A DNA stretch of 52,970 nucleotides from Acidobacteria bacterium 13_2_20CM_2_57_6 (GCA_001917435.1 MNEA01000155.1:1-52970); one strand, 5' to 3'. Numbered from the stretch's first letter, positions 18,030 to 27,916 are shown. Program-made: numbers and translations. Notes: generated by a model from the sequence alone, not told the origin.

Positions 18030-19207
18030 GCAAAAAGCCGATGCTTGTCCTTGGCATGATGTCCGGCACGTCTGCCGACGGGATTGACGTGGCCCTGGCG
18101 CGCATTTCTGGAGCGCCGCCAAATCTGAACGCCAAGCTGCTCGGCCACACCTCCACGAAATTTCCTGATGCGCTTCGGAAGGAAATTCTTCGCGTCGCGG
18201 AACAGCACCCCATCAGCGCGGGCGCTCTCAGTCAGTTGAATTTTCGTTTGGGAGGACTTTTCGCTGACGCCACTCTCGCCGCTTGCCGCAGATTTCGTGT
18301 CTCGCCGAAACGCATCTCGCTAATCGGGAGCCACGGCCAAACGATTTTCCATCAAGGAAAACCGGCTCCTTATTTTGGCGCGCCAACACCATCCACGCTG
18401 CAGATTGGCGAACCATCGGTCATCGCTGCACGCACGGGCATTCCAACGGTTGGCGATTTTCGCCCCGCGGATATGGCGCTCGGTGGGCAGGGCGCGCCGC
18501 TCGTTCCCTACGTGGATTATCTTCTCTACCGCCACGCGAAACTCGGCCGCGTTTCGCTGAATCTCGGAGGGATTGCCAACATTACCGTCCTTCCGCGCGC
18601 CGCCAAGCCGCAGCAAGTGTTTGCATTCGACACGGGACCTGCCAACATGCTCATCGACGCGCTGGTTGCGCATTTCACGCGGGGCCGCCAGCGCTTTGAC
18701 AAAAACGCGCAGCTTGCCGCGCAGGGCCGCAGCAATCCCGCGCTCCTTGACGAACTGATGCGCGATCCCTACTTGAAACTTGCGCCGCCAAAATCCACCG
18801 GGCGCGAATATTACGGGCACGCTTATGTGAAGAAAATCCTCACGCTTGGCCTGCGCTATCGCGCCACACCGAACGATCTCATTCGCGCTGCGACCATTTT
18901 CACCACGCTCTCGATCGTTGAGGCCTTGAATCGTTTCGTTCTGCGCAAAACGAAAATCAACCAACTGATTGTTTCCGGCGGTGGCGCGCACAATCCGCTG
19001 ATTCTTGCCCAACTGTCCGCTGCGCTTCCGGGCATCGAAGTCGTGCCTTCTTCCCGGCTGGGGGTTCCAGAAGACGCAAAGGAGGCTTTTGCGTTTGCTC
19101 TGCTGGCTTACGAAACGTTTCACCAACGCCCCGCGAACCTGCCATCTGCAACCGGTGCGCGCGGACCAGCAATCCTCGGTAAAATCTCTTATGCCCCGCC
19201 GCGCTAA
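18026..19207 (+). CDS. anmK: Anhydro-N-acetylmuramic acid kinase
   Basis: The 393-residue protein begins with the phosphate-binding motif LGMMSGTSADGIDVAL (about 9-24) and has the ASKHA-fold blocks GSHGQTIFH, GDFRPADMALGGQGAPLVPY, SLNLGGIANIT and FDTGPANMLID, and the late VSGGGAHNPLI. The enzyme converts 1,6-anhydro-MurNAc to MurNAc-6-phosphate, salvaging peptidoglycan turnover products in the cytosol. Its start overlaps the mutS stop by 4 bases, so it is translationally coupled to a DNA-repair gene with no obvious functional link. Downstream lies the remnant of a peptide-binding protein. Length is slightly above the E. coli enzyme. Confidence 0.97.
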   Translation: MSKKPMLVLGMMSGTSADGIDVALARISGAPPNLNAKLLGHTSTKFPDALRKEILRVAEQHPISAGALSQLNFRLGGLFADATLAACRRFRVSPKRISLIGSHGQTIFHQGKPAPYFGAPTPSTLQIGEPSVIAARTGIPTVGDFRPADMALGGQGAPLVPYVDYLLYRHAKLGRVSLNLGGIANITVLPRAAKPQQVFAFDTGPANMLIDALVAHFTRGRQRFDKNAQLAAQGRSNPALLDELMRDPYLKLAPPKSTGREYYGHAYVKKILTLGLRYRATPNDLIRAATIFTTLSIVEALNRFVLRKTKINQLIVSGGGAHNPLILAQLSAALPGIEVVPSSRLGVPEDAKEAFAFALLAYETFHQRPANLPSATGARGPAILGKISYAPPR

Positions 19208-19267
19208 TCATGCATTCGCAAAGTCTCTGCTTTTCATTTCTTTCTTACTTCCTTACTTCATTGCTTC

Positions 19268-19660
19268 GTGCTATCTCGCGTCCTGTTCACGTTGTTTTCC
19301 GACGTTGCAAAAGAAAATTTTCAGCTCACTTACCAGCGATGGGTTGGCGCAAACACCGATCCGGACTTTTTTGAATATGCGTTCTCATGGAAGTGCTTCA
19401 CTCCCGACGGCGCCAATCGCGGACACTATCGCAACGCGCGTATCGACGCGCTGACGGACCAGATTCGCGTGGAGATGAATCAGGAAAAAAGAAAAGCGCT
19501 ATGCAGTGAGATTCAGAGAATTCTGGCGGACGATCTGCCGTACTTGCCGCTGTGGTTCAACGACGTGGTTTCCGTGCACCGCCGCTCGCTCGGGGAACTC
19601 GCTTTGCCTTCCACGGGAAACTACAACTTTCTGGCGACGCTCAAGCAGGCCGGAAACTAA
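19268..19660 (+). pseudogene. C-terminal remnant of a peptide/oligopeptide ABC substrate-binding protein
   Basis: Only the last 115 or so residues of a family-5 extracellular solute-binding protein remain, recognisable from LTYQRWVGANTDPDFFEY, GHYRNARIDALTDQIR and DLPYLPLWFNDVVSVHRR, ending LATLKQAGN. Intact members have over 500 residues. The similarity begins abruptly near 19307, directly behind the anmK 3' region, with no signal peptide or upstream domain in any frame. The residual frame starts with ATG at 19268 but lacks the ligand-binding lobe that would make it work. I read it as a gene truncated by deletion of its 5' three quarters. Confidence 0.75.
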
Positions 19661-19703
19661 TCAGGGAACGGGCCCGCCAATCGCTTCGTCACCACGATTC
19701 TGG

Positions 19704-20339
19704 CTATTCCAGCGCCTTGGCGATCTGCGCCACGGGAATCGCGCCTTCGCGGCCGATTCGCCAGGTGTCGCCATTCAATTCCACGATAGTCGACGGGAGC
19801 GTCCCGCCGGTTTCGCCAGTGTCCAGCACGAGCGGCACCCGCAGCCCCAGCTGCTTCATGACCTGCTCCGCGCTGGAGCACGACGGAAACCCGGAAATGT
19901 TTGCGCTCGTTCCCGTAACCGGGCCATCGAATTCATCAATCAGGCGACGTACCACGTTGCTATTCGGCCAGCGCAACGCAATGCGCCCCGTCCCCGCGGT
20001 CACTTTGAGCGGGATACGCTGTGCCGCGTTCACCACCAGCGTCAAACCTCCGGGCCAGAATGCCTGCGCGAGCCGCAAGAATTTCCGCGGCGCTTCCCGC
20101 GCGAGTTGAACGGCTTGTTCAATCGAATTCACCAGGATCGGCAGGGCTCGCGTCTCCGGCCGCCCCTTCACCCGGTAAATCTCATCGACCGCGGCTAAAT
20201 TGAAGGGATCGGCGGCCAGCCCGTAGAACGTGTCCGTCGGAATGGCAATCACACTACCGCGGGTAATAAAATCTGCCGCATATCGCAGCAGGTCCGGTTC
20301 TGGAGATTGTGCATTGACGCGCAGCAGTTCAGCTGGCAA
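19704..20339 (-). CDS. L-threonylcarbamoyladenylate synthase (TsaC/Sua5 family)
   Basis: This 211-residue protein carries the YrdC-type signature: GSVIAIPTDTFYGLAADPFN (about 28-47), YRVKGRPETRALPILV (about 55-70), FWPGGLTLVV (about 93-102) and GPVTGTSANISGFPS (about 140-154). It makes threonylcarbamoyl-AMP from threonine, bicarbonate and ATP, the first step of t6A modification of ANN-decoding tRNAs. The length corresponds to the TsaC core without the C-terminal Sua5 domain. It is convergent with the peptide-binding-protein remnant and divergent from the TonB receptor gene. Confidence 0.93.
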   Translation of the reverse strand: MPAELLRVNAQSPEPDLLRYAADFITRGSVIAIPTDTFYGLAADPFNLAAVDEIYRVKGRPETRALPILVNSIEQAVQLAREAPRKFLRLAQAFWPGGLTLVVNAAQRIPLKVTAGTGRIALRWPNSNVVRRLIDEFDGPVTGTSANISGFPSCSSAEQVMKQLGLRVPLVLDTGETGGTLPSTIVELNGDTWRIGREGAIPVAQIAKALE

Positions 20340-20703
20340 TTTTTTGGCCTTTGGCGAAGTCGTGACGCCACCCTGCAGCGCCCCGCCGGTGCTGCCCTTA
20401 TTTGGGCGACGCTACCACACCCTTTGTGGCAAGAGCAATATAAGCCTGCACCCTCGCGCCGCGGGCTCACACCAGCGCTTGGTTTGGCAAGTTGAGTCGT
20501 TTCGTCGGCAAACAACCTTTCAGAAGGGCTTGACTTCATAGAAAACTGCGTGCCGGGCCGCCTTTGTCCACTAGGCGAAGGGGGCTTATCACTGTTGATC
20601 AACAACCGAATTAAACCGCTTTATGATTTCATTAAGCTCGCAAGCAACGATTTATCCCGAAGGCATCCATTCGCTGGATGAGGCGGACCGGCGCTGCAGA
20701 CAT
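20340..20703. other. Divergent intergenic region between tsaC-type gene and TonB receptor gene
   Basis: No gene is supported here. The stretch must hold the promoters of both divergent genes. Short inverted repeats such as GCCC-TTATTT-GGGC (about 20395) and CCACA-CCCTT-TGTGG (about 20415-20431) are visible, but nothing that I can assign to a known operator. Short reading frames on both strands lack protein-like composition. Confidence 0.3.
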
Positions 20704-22974
20704 ATGCTATGTATTCGCAATTGCTCTTTTTTCCCAATCCTCGTTCTTCTCTCTCTTTTGGTTCTTTTCGCCGCCTCAGCCGTCGGGGCCGACGTTCATG
20801 GAACGGTCACAAATGCCCAGGGCGGCGAGCCGCTTGGGAAGATTCAGGCAGCGATCGTCGGAACAGGCTTCATCGCTGCTACGGGGGCGGATGGTACGTT
20901 TCACATTTCCCAAGTACCAGCGGGCAGTTATGTGCTCCAGGTCAGCGGCGTGGGATACCGCACACTCTCCATACCCTTTCAGCTTGCAGCCGCGGACGAT
21001 AGCAAAGAATTTTTACTCACGCTTACGCCGGATAACTTCCGCCGAACCGAGCAGGTCGAAGTACGCGGCGACCTCTTCGAAGCCAAGGATTGGCCGGCCG
21101 TCGGAGATCTGACACTCACAAGCAGCGAATTGCAGCAAACCGCAACGGTTCTCGTGAATGATCCGTTTCGCTCGCTGCAGTCACTCCCGGGCATCTCCGC
21201 GTCAGCCAACAACGATTTCTTTGCGCAATTCTCCGTCATGGGTACGCCCTATGAGCAAGTCGGAGTCTACCTCGATGATGTCTTGGTCCCGAATCTCCTC
21301 CACACCATCGCAAGCTTTCCCGATGCCCCCACACTCAGTCTGCTTACCGGCAACGACGTCGAAGACCTTCGCCTCATGCCGGTTGCTTATCCCGTTCGAT
21401 ACGCCGACGGCAGCGGAGCCGCCCTCACCATTCACACTCGCACGGGCAGTGAGGGCCATCCTCTTTTTCATGGCTCCGTCGGAATGGCAGACAGCGAGTT
21501 CCTCGGTGAAGGCGGCTTTTGCCACGCTCATAAAGGGACTTGGTTACTTGATGCCAGGAAGAGTTACCTCGGCTATCTGGAACGCCTTCTCGCGAATACT
21601 CGTTTTTCCCAGGATGGTTTCTATGATGCCGATCTCAAGCTCACCTATGACATTACACCGACCCAAACGCTCAGCCTGCTGGCAACCGGTGGCCAGCTCC
21701 GAATCAACGATCCCAACCTGCCTTCCACCTCTGACCCAAATACTCTAAAAACGGGTTCCAACAATCTTGCCATTGCGCGATTGGGTTGGCGCTGGACTCC
21801 TACGGCCAGTCACTTGGTTGACGCTCACGTCGCTTTCGTCCGCACCAGTTTCGAAGAAAGCAACGCGGCGACGCAGCTGATTGACCGCTCGTCTGACCAC
21901 GAATGGTCGGGCGGGACGAACGCCTCCTGGAGCTGGCGGCGCGGAATGATCCTGCAAGCCGGGTACTCCGTTCGCCGGCCCATAGAGAATTTTGCCGACA
22001 ACTTTTTTTCCCCCGCTCAACTGCCAGTCTTTTTTTCGTCGAGCGCATCAGGCGTTCGCCAGGACGCGTACCTCCAGCACGCGGCCCAGTTTTGGAACAA
22101 TCGATGTCGTCTCGAAGGCGGAATTCGGTGGGACAAATTGAACAATTTGCGCGTCGAACCAATTACTGGCCAGGTTTCGTTCACCAACCAGGCCACTCGC
22201 TCGACTCAGCTCGAAGCAGCTTGGGGCAAGTACGCGCAATTGCCGGACTTCGTCAACGATTTCGGGATCGGCGAATTGATTGGCACCGCTCCGGTCGTCA
22301 TTTCCGCACTGCCGCGGACTTCCTCGCAATACGTCTTAGCCATCGAACAAAGGCTGGGTGAGCGTTCTCGCCTTCGCGTTGAAGGTTTCGACCGGGAGAA
22401 TGAACAGCGCGAAGACTTTTTTGCGCTCTTCCCTCCCGCCCCACTGAAACAATCCGCCCTTTCCAGCCGCGACTATTCACGCGGCCTGCAGTTTTTGTTG
22501 CAGCGACGCAGCGAAAATCGCCTTTCTGGATGGGCCGGCTATACACTGGTATTTGCGCGATCTAGAAGCTTCGAAGTCCCGATGCAGCCCCCCTTTGGCA
22601 TCATAGGTATCAATTCGCTCTATTTCCCTACACTTAGCGACCAGCGCCACACCGTCAATTTGTTCGGGAGCTATCGTTTCAAGCCGAGCGTGCGCTTCAG
22701 CGCCAAAGCTCTCTATGGCTCCGGATTCCCCGTGGACACTTTTCCACCGATCCGGCGCCTTGGCCCTTATGAACGTCTCGACCTTCGGGCCGACAAGTCC
22801 TGGCTGTTTCGACAATGGAAGCTCAGCTTATACGGCGAATTGTTGAACGTCACGAATCACAACAATCGCCGGTTTGCGGCATTCGGCTTCAATCCCGCGA
22901 GCGGGCAAACCGTGCTCTTCACCAATGACGGTATTCCCGTCACGCCAACTGCGGGCCTGGCGTTCGATTTCTGA
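20704..22974 (+). CDS. TonB-dependent outer-membrane receptor with carboxypeptidase-regulatory-like N-terminal domain
   Basis: From the ATG at 20704 the protein has 756 residues and a clean signal peptide (FFPILVLLSLLVLFAASAVGA); the frame also opens at 20623, which would add 27 non-hydrophobic residues. A regulatory-like beta domain (VHGTVTNAQGGEPLGKIQ, about 30-110) precedes a plug domain (FRRTEQVEVRGDLFE, then VLVNDPFRSLQSLPGI and GVYLDDVLVP). A porin-type barrel of alternating strands fills the remainder and ends in an aromatic residue (GLAFDF), as outer-membrane barrels do. Such receptors import large substrates using TonB energy; the ligand is unknown. It is small for acidobacterial Oar-like receptors but looks complete. 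Confidence 0.87.
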   Translation: MLCIRNCSFFPILVLLSLLVLFAASAVGADVHGTVTNAQGGEPLGKIQAAIVGTGFIAATGADGTFHISQVPAGSYVLQVSGVGYRTLSIPFQLAAADDSKEFLLTLTPDNFRRTEQVEVRGDLFEAKDWPAVGDLTLTSSELQQTATVLVNDPFRSLQSLPGISASANNDFFAQFSVMGTPYEQVGVYLDDVLVPNLLHTIASFPDAPTLSLLTGNDVEDLRLMPVAYPVRYADGSGAALTIHTRTGSEGHPLFHGSVGMADSEFLGEGGFCHAHKGTWLLDARKSYLGYLERLLANTRFSQDGFYDADLKLTYDITPTQTLSLLATGGQLRINDPNLPSTSDPNTLKTGSNNLAIARLGWRWTPTASHLVDAHVAFVRTSFEESNAATQLIDRSSDHEWSGGTNASWSWRRGMILQAGYSVRRPIENFADNFFSPAQLPVFFSSSASGVRQDAYLQHAAQFWNNRCRLEGGIRWDKLNNLRVEPITGQVSFTNQATRSTQLEAAWGKYAQLPDFVNDFGIGELIGTAPVVISALPRTSSQYVLAIEQRLGERSRLRVEGFDRENEQREDFFALFPPAPLKQSALSSRDYSRGLQFLLQRRSENRLSGWAGYTLVFARSRSFEVPMQPPFGIIGINSLYFPTLSDQRHTVNLFGSYRFKPSVRFSAKALYGSGFPVDTFPPIRRLGPYERLDLRADKSWLFRQWKLSLYGELLNVTNHNNRRFAAFGFNPASGQTVLFTNDGIPVTPTAGLAFDF

Positions 22975-23049
22975 AGTGTCCCGTGCCTTCTTTTAGGCCC
23001 GCTTGTGACGTTAGCGTCCGCAGTACGAAATTTGCTACGCTCCACGGTA

Positions 23050-24024
23050 ATGGCTGCGCCAAGCAAAGTCGCACGAAGTCCTCGCCTTGCCGGGGAGCCC
23101 GCTCTTTTGACCAGCCGCGACAATCGCTGGCTCAAGGAGTTCCGCATGGCTCTGCGCGGCGGGCTTCCCACGGAAAACGGCTTCGTCGGCGTTGAGGGCG
23201 TTCGGCTTGTTGAAGAGGCGCTTCGTTCCGGCTGCCCCATTCAGGCCGTGCTCTTCAGCGAGTCCGGCGAACGCCATCACGAACGCCTCTCCTCCTTTAT
23301 TGATCGGCCCGAAATGGCTTTTCCCGTCCTCCGTACCACGGATCGCCTCTTTGAAGGCCTCGCCGACACCGAGCACCCGCAAGGAGTGGCCGCGCTGGTA
23401 CATCCTCGGGAGACTTCGTTCGATGATTTCGTGCGCGTTCCGTCTTCTGCCTGCGCTCCCCTTCTCGTCGTCCTCGCAGGTGTGCAGGATCCCGGCAATG
23501 TGGGAACGATTCTGCGCACTGCTGCGGCCTTTGGCGCGACGGGAGCCGCCACCGCCGCTTCTGGCATCAGCGGCACCGCAAACCCGTTCTCGCCGAAAGC
23601 TCTGCGCGCCTCCGCCGGTGCTACCCTGCACCTTCCGATTCTTGCGGGCATTTCGCTCGCCATTCTTCTTGCGCAACTGAAGGTCGTGGGAGTTCGCACG
23701 CTCGCGTCGAGCGTTCACGAGCCGCGCGATGGCGAGCAACCGCTCCTTGCTCCGTGGGAAGTCGATTGGTGCCAGCCGGTGGCCCTCCTAGTCGGCAACG
23801 AGGGCGCCGGTCTTCCCGAGGAAATCGAGCGTGGTGCCGACGCGCGGATCCGCATTCCCATGACCGCTGGCGTCGAATCACTGAACGCGGCCGCTGCTGC
23901 TGCCGTCGTTTTTTACGAAGCCGCGCGACAAAGAAACTCCGCGCCTGCGTCGGGCATCCAAACGTCTGCTCCTTCGCAGTCATCCAAAATGTCGGCCACC
24001 CTGCGGCCGTTAGAAAAACCGTGA
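23050..24024 (+). CDS. TrmH-family (SpoU) RNA 2'-O-ribose methyltransferase
   Basis: The 324-residue protein has an N-terminal RNA-binding L30e-like domain (LTSRDNRWLKEFRMAL, about 19-100) and a SPOUT catalytic domain with the three family motifs: AGVQDPGNVGTILRTAAAFG (motif 1), VALLVGNEGAGLPEE (motif 2) and RIPMTAGVESLNAAAAAAV (motif 3, knot). It transfers a methyl group from S-adenosylmethionine to a ribose 2'-OH, probably in 23S rRNA; the exact nucleotide cannot be told. The ATG at 23050 is preferred to an upstream GTG at 23005. The stop overlaps the GTG start of rarA by 4 bases (GTGA). The C-terminal tail after about 295 is Ser/Pro-rich. Confidence 0.92.
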   Translation: MAAPSKVARSPRLAGEPALLTSRDNRWLKEFRMALRGGLPTENGFVGVEGVRLVEEALRSGCPIQAVLFSESGERHHERLSSFIDRPEMAFPVLRTTDRLFEGLADTEHPQGVAALVHPRETSFDDFVRVPSSACAPLLVVLAGVQDPGNVGTILRTAAAFGATGAATAASGISGTANPFSPKALRASAGATLHLPILAGISLAILLAQLKVVGVRTLASSVHEPRDGEQPLLAPWEVDWCQPVALLVGNEGAGLPEEIERGADARIRIPMTAGVESLNAAAAAAVVFYEAARQRNSAPASGIQTSAPSQSSKMSATLRPLEKP

Positions 24025-25373
24025 GCCTCTTCTCCAAACTCCCGCTATCCGCGGAACCCGATGTGCCAGCCGCCAATCAGCCGCTTGCCGAGCGCATGCG
24101 CCCTCGCACGCTCGACGAATTCGTCGGCCAGGAAAAACTCCTCGGTCCGGGGAAACCGCTCCGCATTCAAATCGAAAGTGACAATCTTGGCTCCATGCTC
24201 TTCTGGGGCCCGCCCGGTTGCGGAAAGACCACTCTCGCTCGCCTGATCGCCCGGCTGACGCGCTCCGAATTCGTTTCCTTCAGTGCCGTTCTCGCGGGCA
24301 TAAAGGAAATCAAGGAAGTCATGGCTGCGGCTGACCATAAATCGCGCTCGGGCCACCGCACGATCGTCTTTGTCGACGAGGTTCATCGCTTCAACAAAGC
24401 CCAGCAGGACGCCTTTCTCCCGCACGTCGAAGCCGGCCACATCATCTTCATCGGCGCAACTACCGAGAACCCCTCCTTCGAAGTGATCTCCCCGCTGCTC
24501 TCGCGCACCAAGGTCTACGTTCTTGAACCGCTCACGACGCCGCAAATCGTCGAGCTTCTCCGCCGTGCCCTCGCGGACAAAGACCGCGGCTTGGGCAACG
24601 AAGCTGCGGAAGCGTCTGACGATATCCTCTTCCGCATCGCGTCCTTTGCGAATGGCGACGCCCGCGCCGGCTACAACACGCTCGAGCTTGCCGTCCGCGG
24701 AGCGCAGCCCAGTGAAAAAGGTGCGTGCGTCATCACTCCCGAACTCCTCGAAGACGTGCTCCAGCGCAAACTCCTGCGCTACGACAAAGCCGGCGAGGAG
24801 CATTACAACCTCATCTCCGCCTTGCACAAATCCATCCGCAATTCCGATCCCGACGCCGCCCTCTACTGGCTCGCGCGCATGCTCGAATCCGGCGAGGATC
24901 CGCTTTATCTCGCGCGGCGCATGGTGCGCATGGCCAGCGAAGACATCGGCCTCGCGGAGCCGGGCGCTCTCGCCGTGACACTAGCTGCCAAGGACGCCTT
25001 CGATTTTCTCGGCGCGCCCGAAGGCCATCTGGCTCTCGCGCAAGCCGCTGTCTATCTCTCGCTCGCGCCAAAATCCAACGCCGTTTATACCGCCTACGGC
25101 GAGGTCATCGAGGACGTCCACAAAACCGAAGCCGAACCTGTACCTCTGCACATCCGCAACGCGGTCACAGGCCTGATGAAAAACATCAGCTACGGCAAAG
25201 GCTACAAGTACGCTCACAATTTCGATGATAAAGTCACCGACATGACCTGCCTCCCCGACAACCTCGCCGGCCGCACCTACTATCAGCCCACTGACCAGGG
25301 CTTCGAGCAGCGCCTCCGCCAGCGCCTCGACGAAATTCGTAAAATAAGATCTCGTCCTTCGTCATCACTCTAG
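24021..25373 (+). CDS. rarA: Replication-associated recombination protein A (RarA/MgsA AAA ATPase)
   Basis: The 450-residue AAA+ protein has [18 protein letters not shown] (about 25-42), Walker [10 protein letters not shown] (about 62-70), Walker [24 protein letters not shown], sensor 1 [11 protein letters not shown], and the C-terminal tetramer region ending [12 protein letters not shown]. RarA acts at stalled replication forks with SSB. The start is the GTG at 24021, overlapping the upstream methyltransferase stop; the frame stays open further upstream but there it only shadows that gene. Ten bases separate it from the glyoxalase/propeller gene. Confidence 0.95.
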   Translation: MSLFSKLPLSAEPDVPAANQPLAERMRPRTLDEFVGQEKLLGPGKPLRIQIESDNLGSMLFWGPPGCGKTTLARLIARLTRSEFVSFSAVLAGIKEIKEVMAAADHKSRSGHRTIVFVDEVHRFNKAQQDAFLPHVEAGHIIFIGATTENPSFEVISPLLSRTKVYVLEPLTTPQIVELLRRALADKDRGLGNEAAEASDDILFRIASFANGDARAGYNTLELAVRGAQPSEKGACVITPELLEDVLQRKLLRYDKAGEEHYNLISALHKSIRNSDPDAALYWLARMLESGEDPLYLARRMVRMASEDIGLAEPGALAVTLAAKDAFDFLGAPEGHLALAQAAVYLSLAPKSNAVYTAYGEVIEDVHKTEAEPVPLHIRNAVTGLMKNISYGKGYKYAHNFDDKVTDMTCLPDNLAGRTYYQPTDQGFEQRLRQRLDEIRKIRSRPSSSL

Positions 25374-25382
25374 GAGAGCCAG

Positions 25383-27332
25383 ATGCGCCGTGCATTTATG
25401 TTTGCCATGATTCTGATACTCTCTCTGGCTACAGCGACTTTCGCTCCAGCGCCACGCCCTGCGATTACAGGGCTCTGTTTTGTACGGCTCAAGGTCACTT
25501 CACTGGACACCGCGGACAAATTCTATGGCGACTACTTGGGGTTGCCGCGTTTCAATCAATGCTGGGCAGCATCGACCGGAACATGTTATTTCATCACTCC
25601 TTACCAGGATGTCGAAATCCTTACGTCAGATACTCCACAGACAAATCACATGCTTGAAACCATCGGTGTGTGGACGGAAGATGCCGGCGCCTTGCGCAAC
25701 TACTTTCTTGCTCGTGGTTTGAAACCAGGAGATTTAGCTTCTCCGTACAAAGGTGAGCAACAATTTGAGATTGCCGACCCCGAAGAACATCATTTGATAT
25801 TTCTATCGAGCCGTCGCCCCCGGAGCCTTCTGGACAGTAGAATGCAGATCAGCCATCACATGATTCACGCTGGCTTCGTAGTTAGTGATCGTGCCGCTGA
25901 GGACCGCTTCTACAAAGGCATCCTCGGCTTCCACGTCTACTGGCACGGTGGCATGAAAGACGGCCAGGATAATTGGGTCGATATGCAAGTTCCCGACGGC
26001 GCCGACTGGATCGAATACATGCTCAACGTCCCTGCCAACGCAGACCGTCACACACTCGGCGTCATGAACCACATCGCCCTCGGCGTTCCCGACATCCACA
26101 CTGCTGAAAAACAGCTCCGCGCGAACGGTTGGAGCGGCACCGAACAACCCAAGATCGGCCGCGACGGCAAATGGCAGCTCAACCTCTACGATCCCGACGA
26201 TACCCGCGTCGAGTTCATGGAATTCACATCTCTCGTATGTGCCGTCGTCGGCTGCTGTTCCCTGCCGCCCGCTAAGGCCCAGAATCTCGACAAACCTCTC
26301 CAATCCATCGACGAGGACATCACCGCCTTCGCTTACGCGCCTGACGGACGCATCGCCTATTCCGTCTATCGCCGAGTGAAAACAAAAGTTTACGACGCGC
26401 TCGAACATGATGACATCTGGATCCAGGACACTGGCGGCAAGCGCCGCCGACTCCTGGAAGGGCAGAAATACACGCGTGGCGCTCAGACTTTCAGCTATCT
26501 CATCGACTCCTTTCGCTGGTCCCCCAACGGCCATCTCCTCCTCGCGCAGCTCCTCACCACGACCGTTCTGGACGACAGCGGCAAGACGGAAGACTCTTTC
26601 CAGACCATGGTCTACGATGACTCTGGTCGGGAAGTCCGCATCAACAAAGGCGAGAACGTCATCCTGGATGCCGCCGATCCTTTCTTTCTTCCCGACAACG
26701 CCACCATCGCCGCTCTCTCAGAAGCCGTGAAGCCCCGCCAGCTTTTCTCCTTGAAGTCCACGCGCATTGATATCGGCCCGGTCAAGTCTCCTCATGATGG
26801 CCGCACTTTCCGCGACGTCGGGCCCATTCCGGGAACGGTTTCTATCGCCGCTATCGAGCAAGATCGCGCCATGAATGGCCCGCCCCGTCTCCAGCACCTC
26901 GATCTCTTCACCGATAACGACAAGGAACTAGCCACGCTCGAGAACTACGAAGGCGGGCTTAGCGTCTCTCCCAGCGGCAAAAAAGTGGCTTATTTCATTG
27001 ACAAGGAAATTCTTGAGGTTCGCGATCTCACTGCACCCAATCGCGTGGCTCGTCTTCGCGTTGGCCTCGGCGTGTATCGCTGGGCGTCCGACGATTCGCG
27101 CATCGTCCTGAAGCGTGCTCTCGAGAAAAAATCCGGCGATCTTGTGTGGATCGACCTTCCCGCCCTCGCGTCGGTTCCCGCGAATCATGAAATTCCCATC
27201 GCGCAGCCCACACCCATCCCCATTCTTCACGGCCTCAGCTTCCGCGATTTTGCCATCTCTCCCGACGGCCATTCCATCGCTGTCATCATCCCTGGCAAGC
27301 GCAACCTCCTCGTTTTCCCTCTTTCCCGCTGA
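25383..27332 (+). CDS. Exported double glyoxalase (VOC) protein fused to a beta-propeller-like domain with an internal signal-peptide-like segment
   Basis: The 649-residue product starts with a signal peptide (MFAMILILSLATATFAPAP). A first VOC domain (about 28-140: LCFVRLKVTSLDTADKFYGDYLGL) and a second (about 155-281: HMIHAGFVVSDRAAEDRFY, ending DDTRVEFMEFT) follow. Immediately after comes SLVCAVVGCCSLPPAKAQN (about 282-300), which looks like the core and cleavage site of a second signal peptide. The remainder (about 300-649) is a propeller-like repeat protein with segments such as FAYAPDGRIAYSV, FRWSPNGHLLLAQ and FAISPDGHSIAVI. Enzymatic activity cannot be inferred. The join looks like an in-frame fusion of two exported-protein genes. 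An AGGAGAG site precedes the ATG. Confidence 0.85.
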   Translation: MRRAFMFAMILILSLATATFAPAPRPAITGLCFVRLKVTSLDTADKFYGDYLGLPRFNQCWAASTGTCYFITPYQDVEILTSDTPQTNHMLETIGVWTEDAGALRNYFLARGLKPGDLASPYKGEQQFEIADPEEHHLIFLSSRRPRSLLDSRMQISHHMIHAGFVVSDRAAEDRFYKGILGFHVYWHGGMKDGQDNWVDMQVPDGADWIEYMLNVPANADRHTLGVMNHIALGVPDIHTAEKQLRANGWSGTEQPKIGRDGKWQLNLYDPDDTRVEFMEFTSLVCAVVGCCSLPPAKAQNLDKPLQSIDEDITAFAYAPDGRIAYSVYRRVKTKVYDALEHDDIWIQDTGGKRRRLLEGQKYTRGAQTFSYLIDSFRWSPNGHLLLAQLLTTTVLDDSGKTEDSFQTMVYDDSGREVRINKGENVILDAADPFFLPDNATIAALSEAVKPRQLFSLKSTRIDIGPVKSPHDGRTFRDVGPIPGTVSIAAIEQDRAMNGPPRLQHLDLFTDNDKELATLENYEGGLSVSPSGKKVAYFIDKEILEVRDLTAPNRVARLRVGLGVYRWASDDSRIVLKRALEKKSGDLVWIDLPALASVPANHEIPIAQPTPIPILHGLSFRDFAISPDGHSIAVIIPGKRNLLVFPLSR

Positions 27333-27352
27333 CTCCTCCTCGCCTCTTCACT

Positions 27353-27394
27353 GCGCACTCTGCGTCTCCTCTTCTCTTTCTCTGCGTCAAATCC
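27353..27394 (-). repeat. CTCTGCG-type dispersed repeat, copy 1
   Basis: Plus-strand text contains CTCTGCGTC twice within a pyrimidine-rich stretch and ends TCAAATCC. It lies in the convergent gap between the glyoxalase/propeller gene and the CoA-binding gene. It shares its core with copies near 30.2, 31.1, 32.05 and 33.05 kb. Confidence 0.5.
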
Positions 27395-27472
27395 TTTTCT
27401 TTTTTCCTTCCAAAAATAAGACTCCCGCGCAACATCGCCGCGGGCCACTCGTACTTGCGAATTGTAACTCCT

Positions 27473-27916
27473 CTATCGCGTCAGTTCTCTCGCTCTCCTC
27501 CGATGCTCCACCAAAATGCACGCATCCTCAATCACCAGCAGTCCCGCTGCCCGCGCTTTCTCCGCGGCCTCTTCGTGCTCAATCCCAAGCTGCATCCAAA
27601 CCGCTTTCGCGCCGACTCGAATGGCGCTCTCCACCACCGGCGGCACTTCCTCCGCGCGCCGGAACACGTTCACGATGTCAATTTTTTCCGGCACATCTTC
27701 CAGCCAGGGATACGACTTTTCCCCCAGCACTTCCGTCTCGTTCGGATTCACGGGAATAATCCGGTAGCCCGCACACTGCATGTACTCCGTCACGCCATGG
27801 CTCGGCCGCATCGGATTCGAGGACAGCCCGACCACGGCAATCGTCTTGTACTTTTTCAGGAGTTCGAGAATCGTGTCGGCGCTGGCCTCCGCGCCATCCG
27901 GGAGCAGCACTCTCAT
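27473..27916 (-). CDS. CoA-binding domain protein (YccU-like)
   Basis: The 147-residue protein is a single Rossmann-like CoA-binding domain: TIAVVGLSSNPMRPSHGV (about 30-47), GYRIIPVNPNETEVLG (about 55-70), IDIVNVFRRAEEVPPVV, AVWMQLGIEHEEAAEKARAAG and the terminal VIEDACILVEHRR. Proteins of this kind bind CoA or a related nucleotide, but their physiological role is not established. It overlaps hisC by 4 bases (ATGA) and is the last gene of the minus-strand cluster. Confidence 0.88.
   Translation of the reverse strand: MRVLLPDGAEASADTILELLKKYKTIAVVGLSSNPMRPSHGVTEYMQCAGYRIIPVNPNETEVLGEKSYPWLEDVPEKIDIVNVFRRAEEVPPVVESAIRVGAKAVWMQLGIEHEEAAEKARAAGLLVIEDACILVEHRRRARELTR

Noticed and set aside
23754..24020. 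Upstream extension of rarA over the end of the TrmH-type gene
   Set aside because: The extra residues are an out-of-frame copy of the methyltransferase; GTG at 24021 fits both RarA homology and the 4-base overlap.
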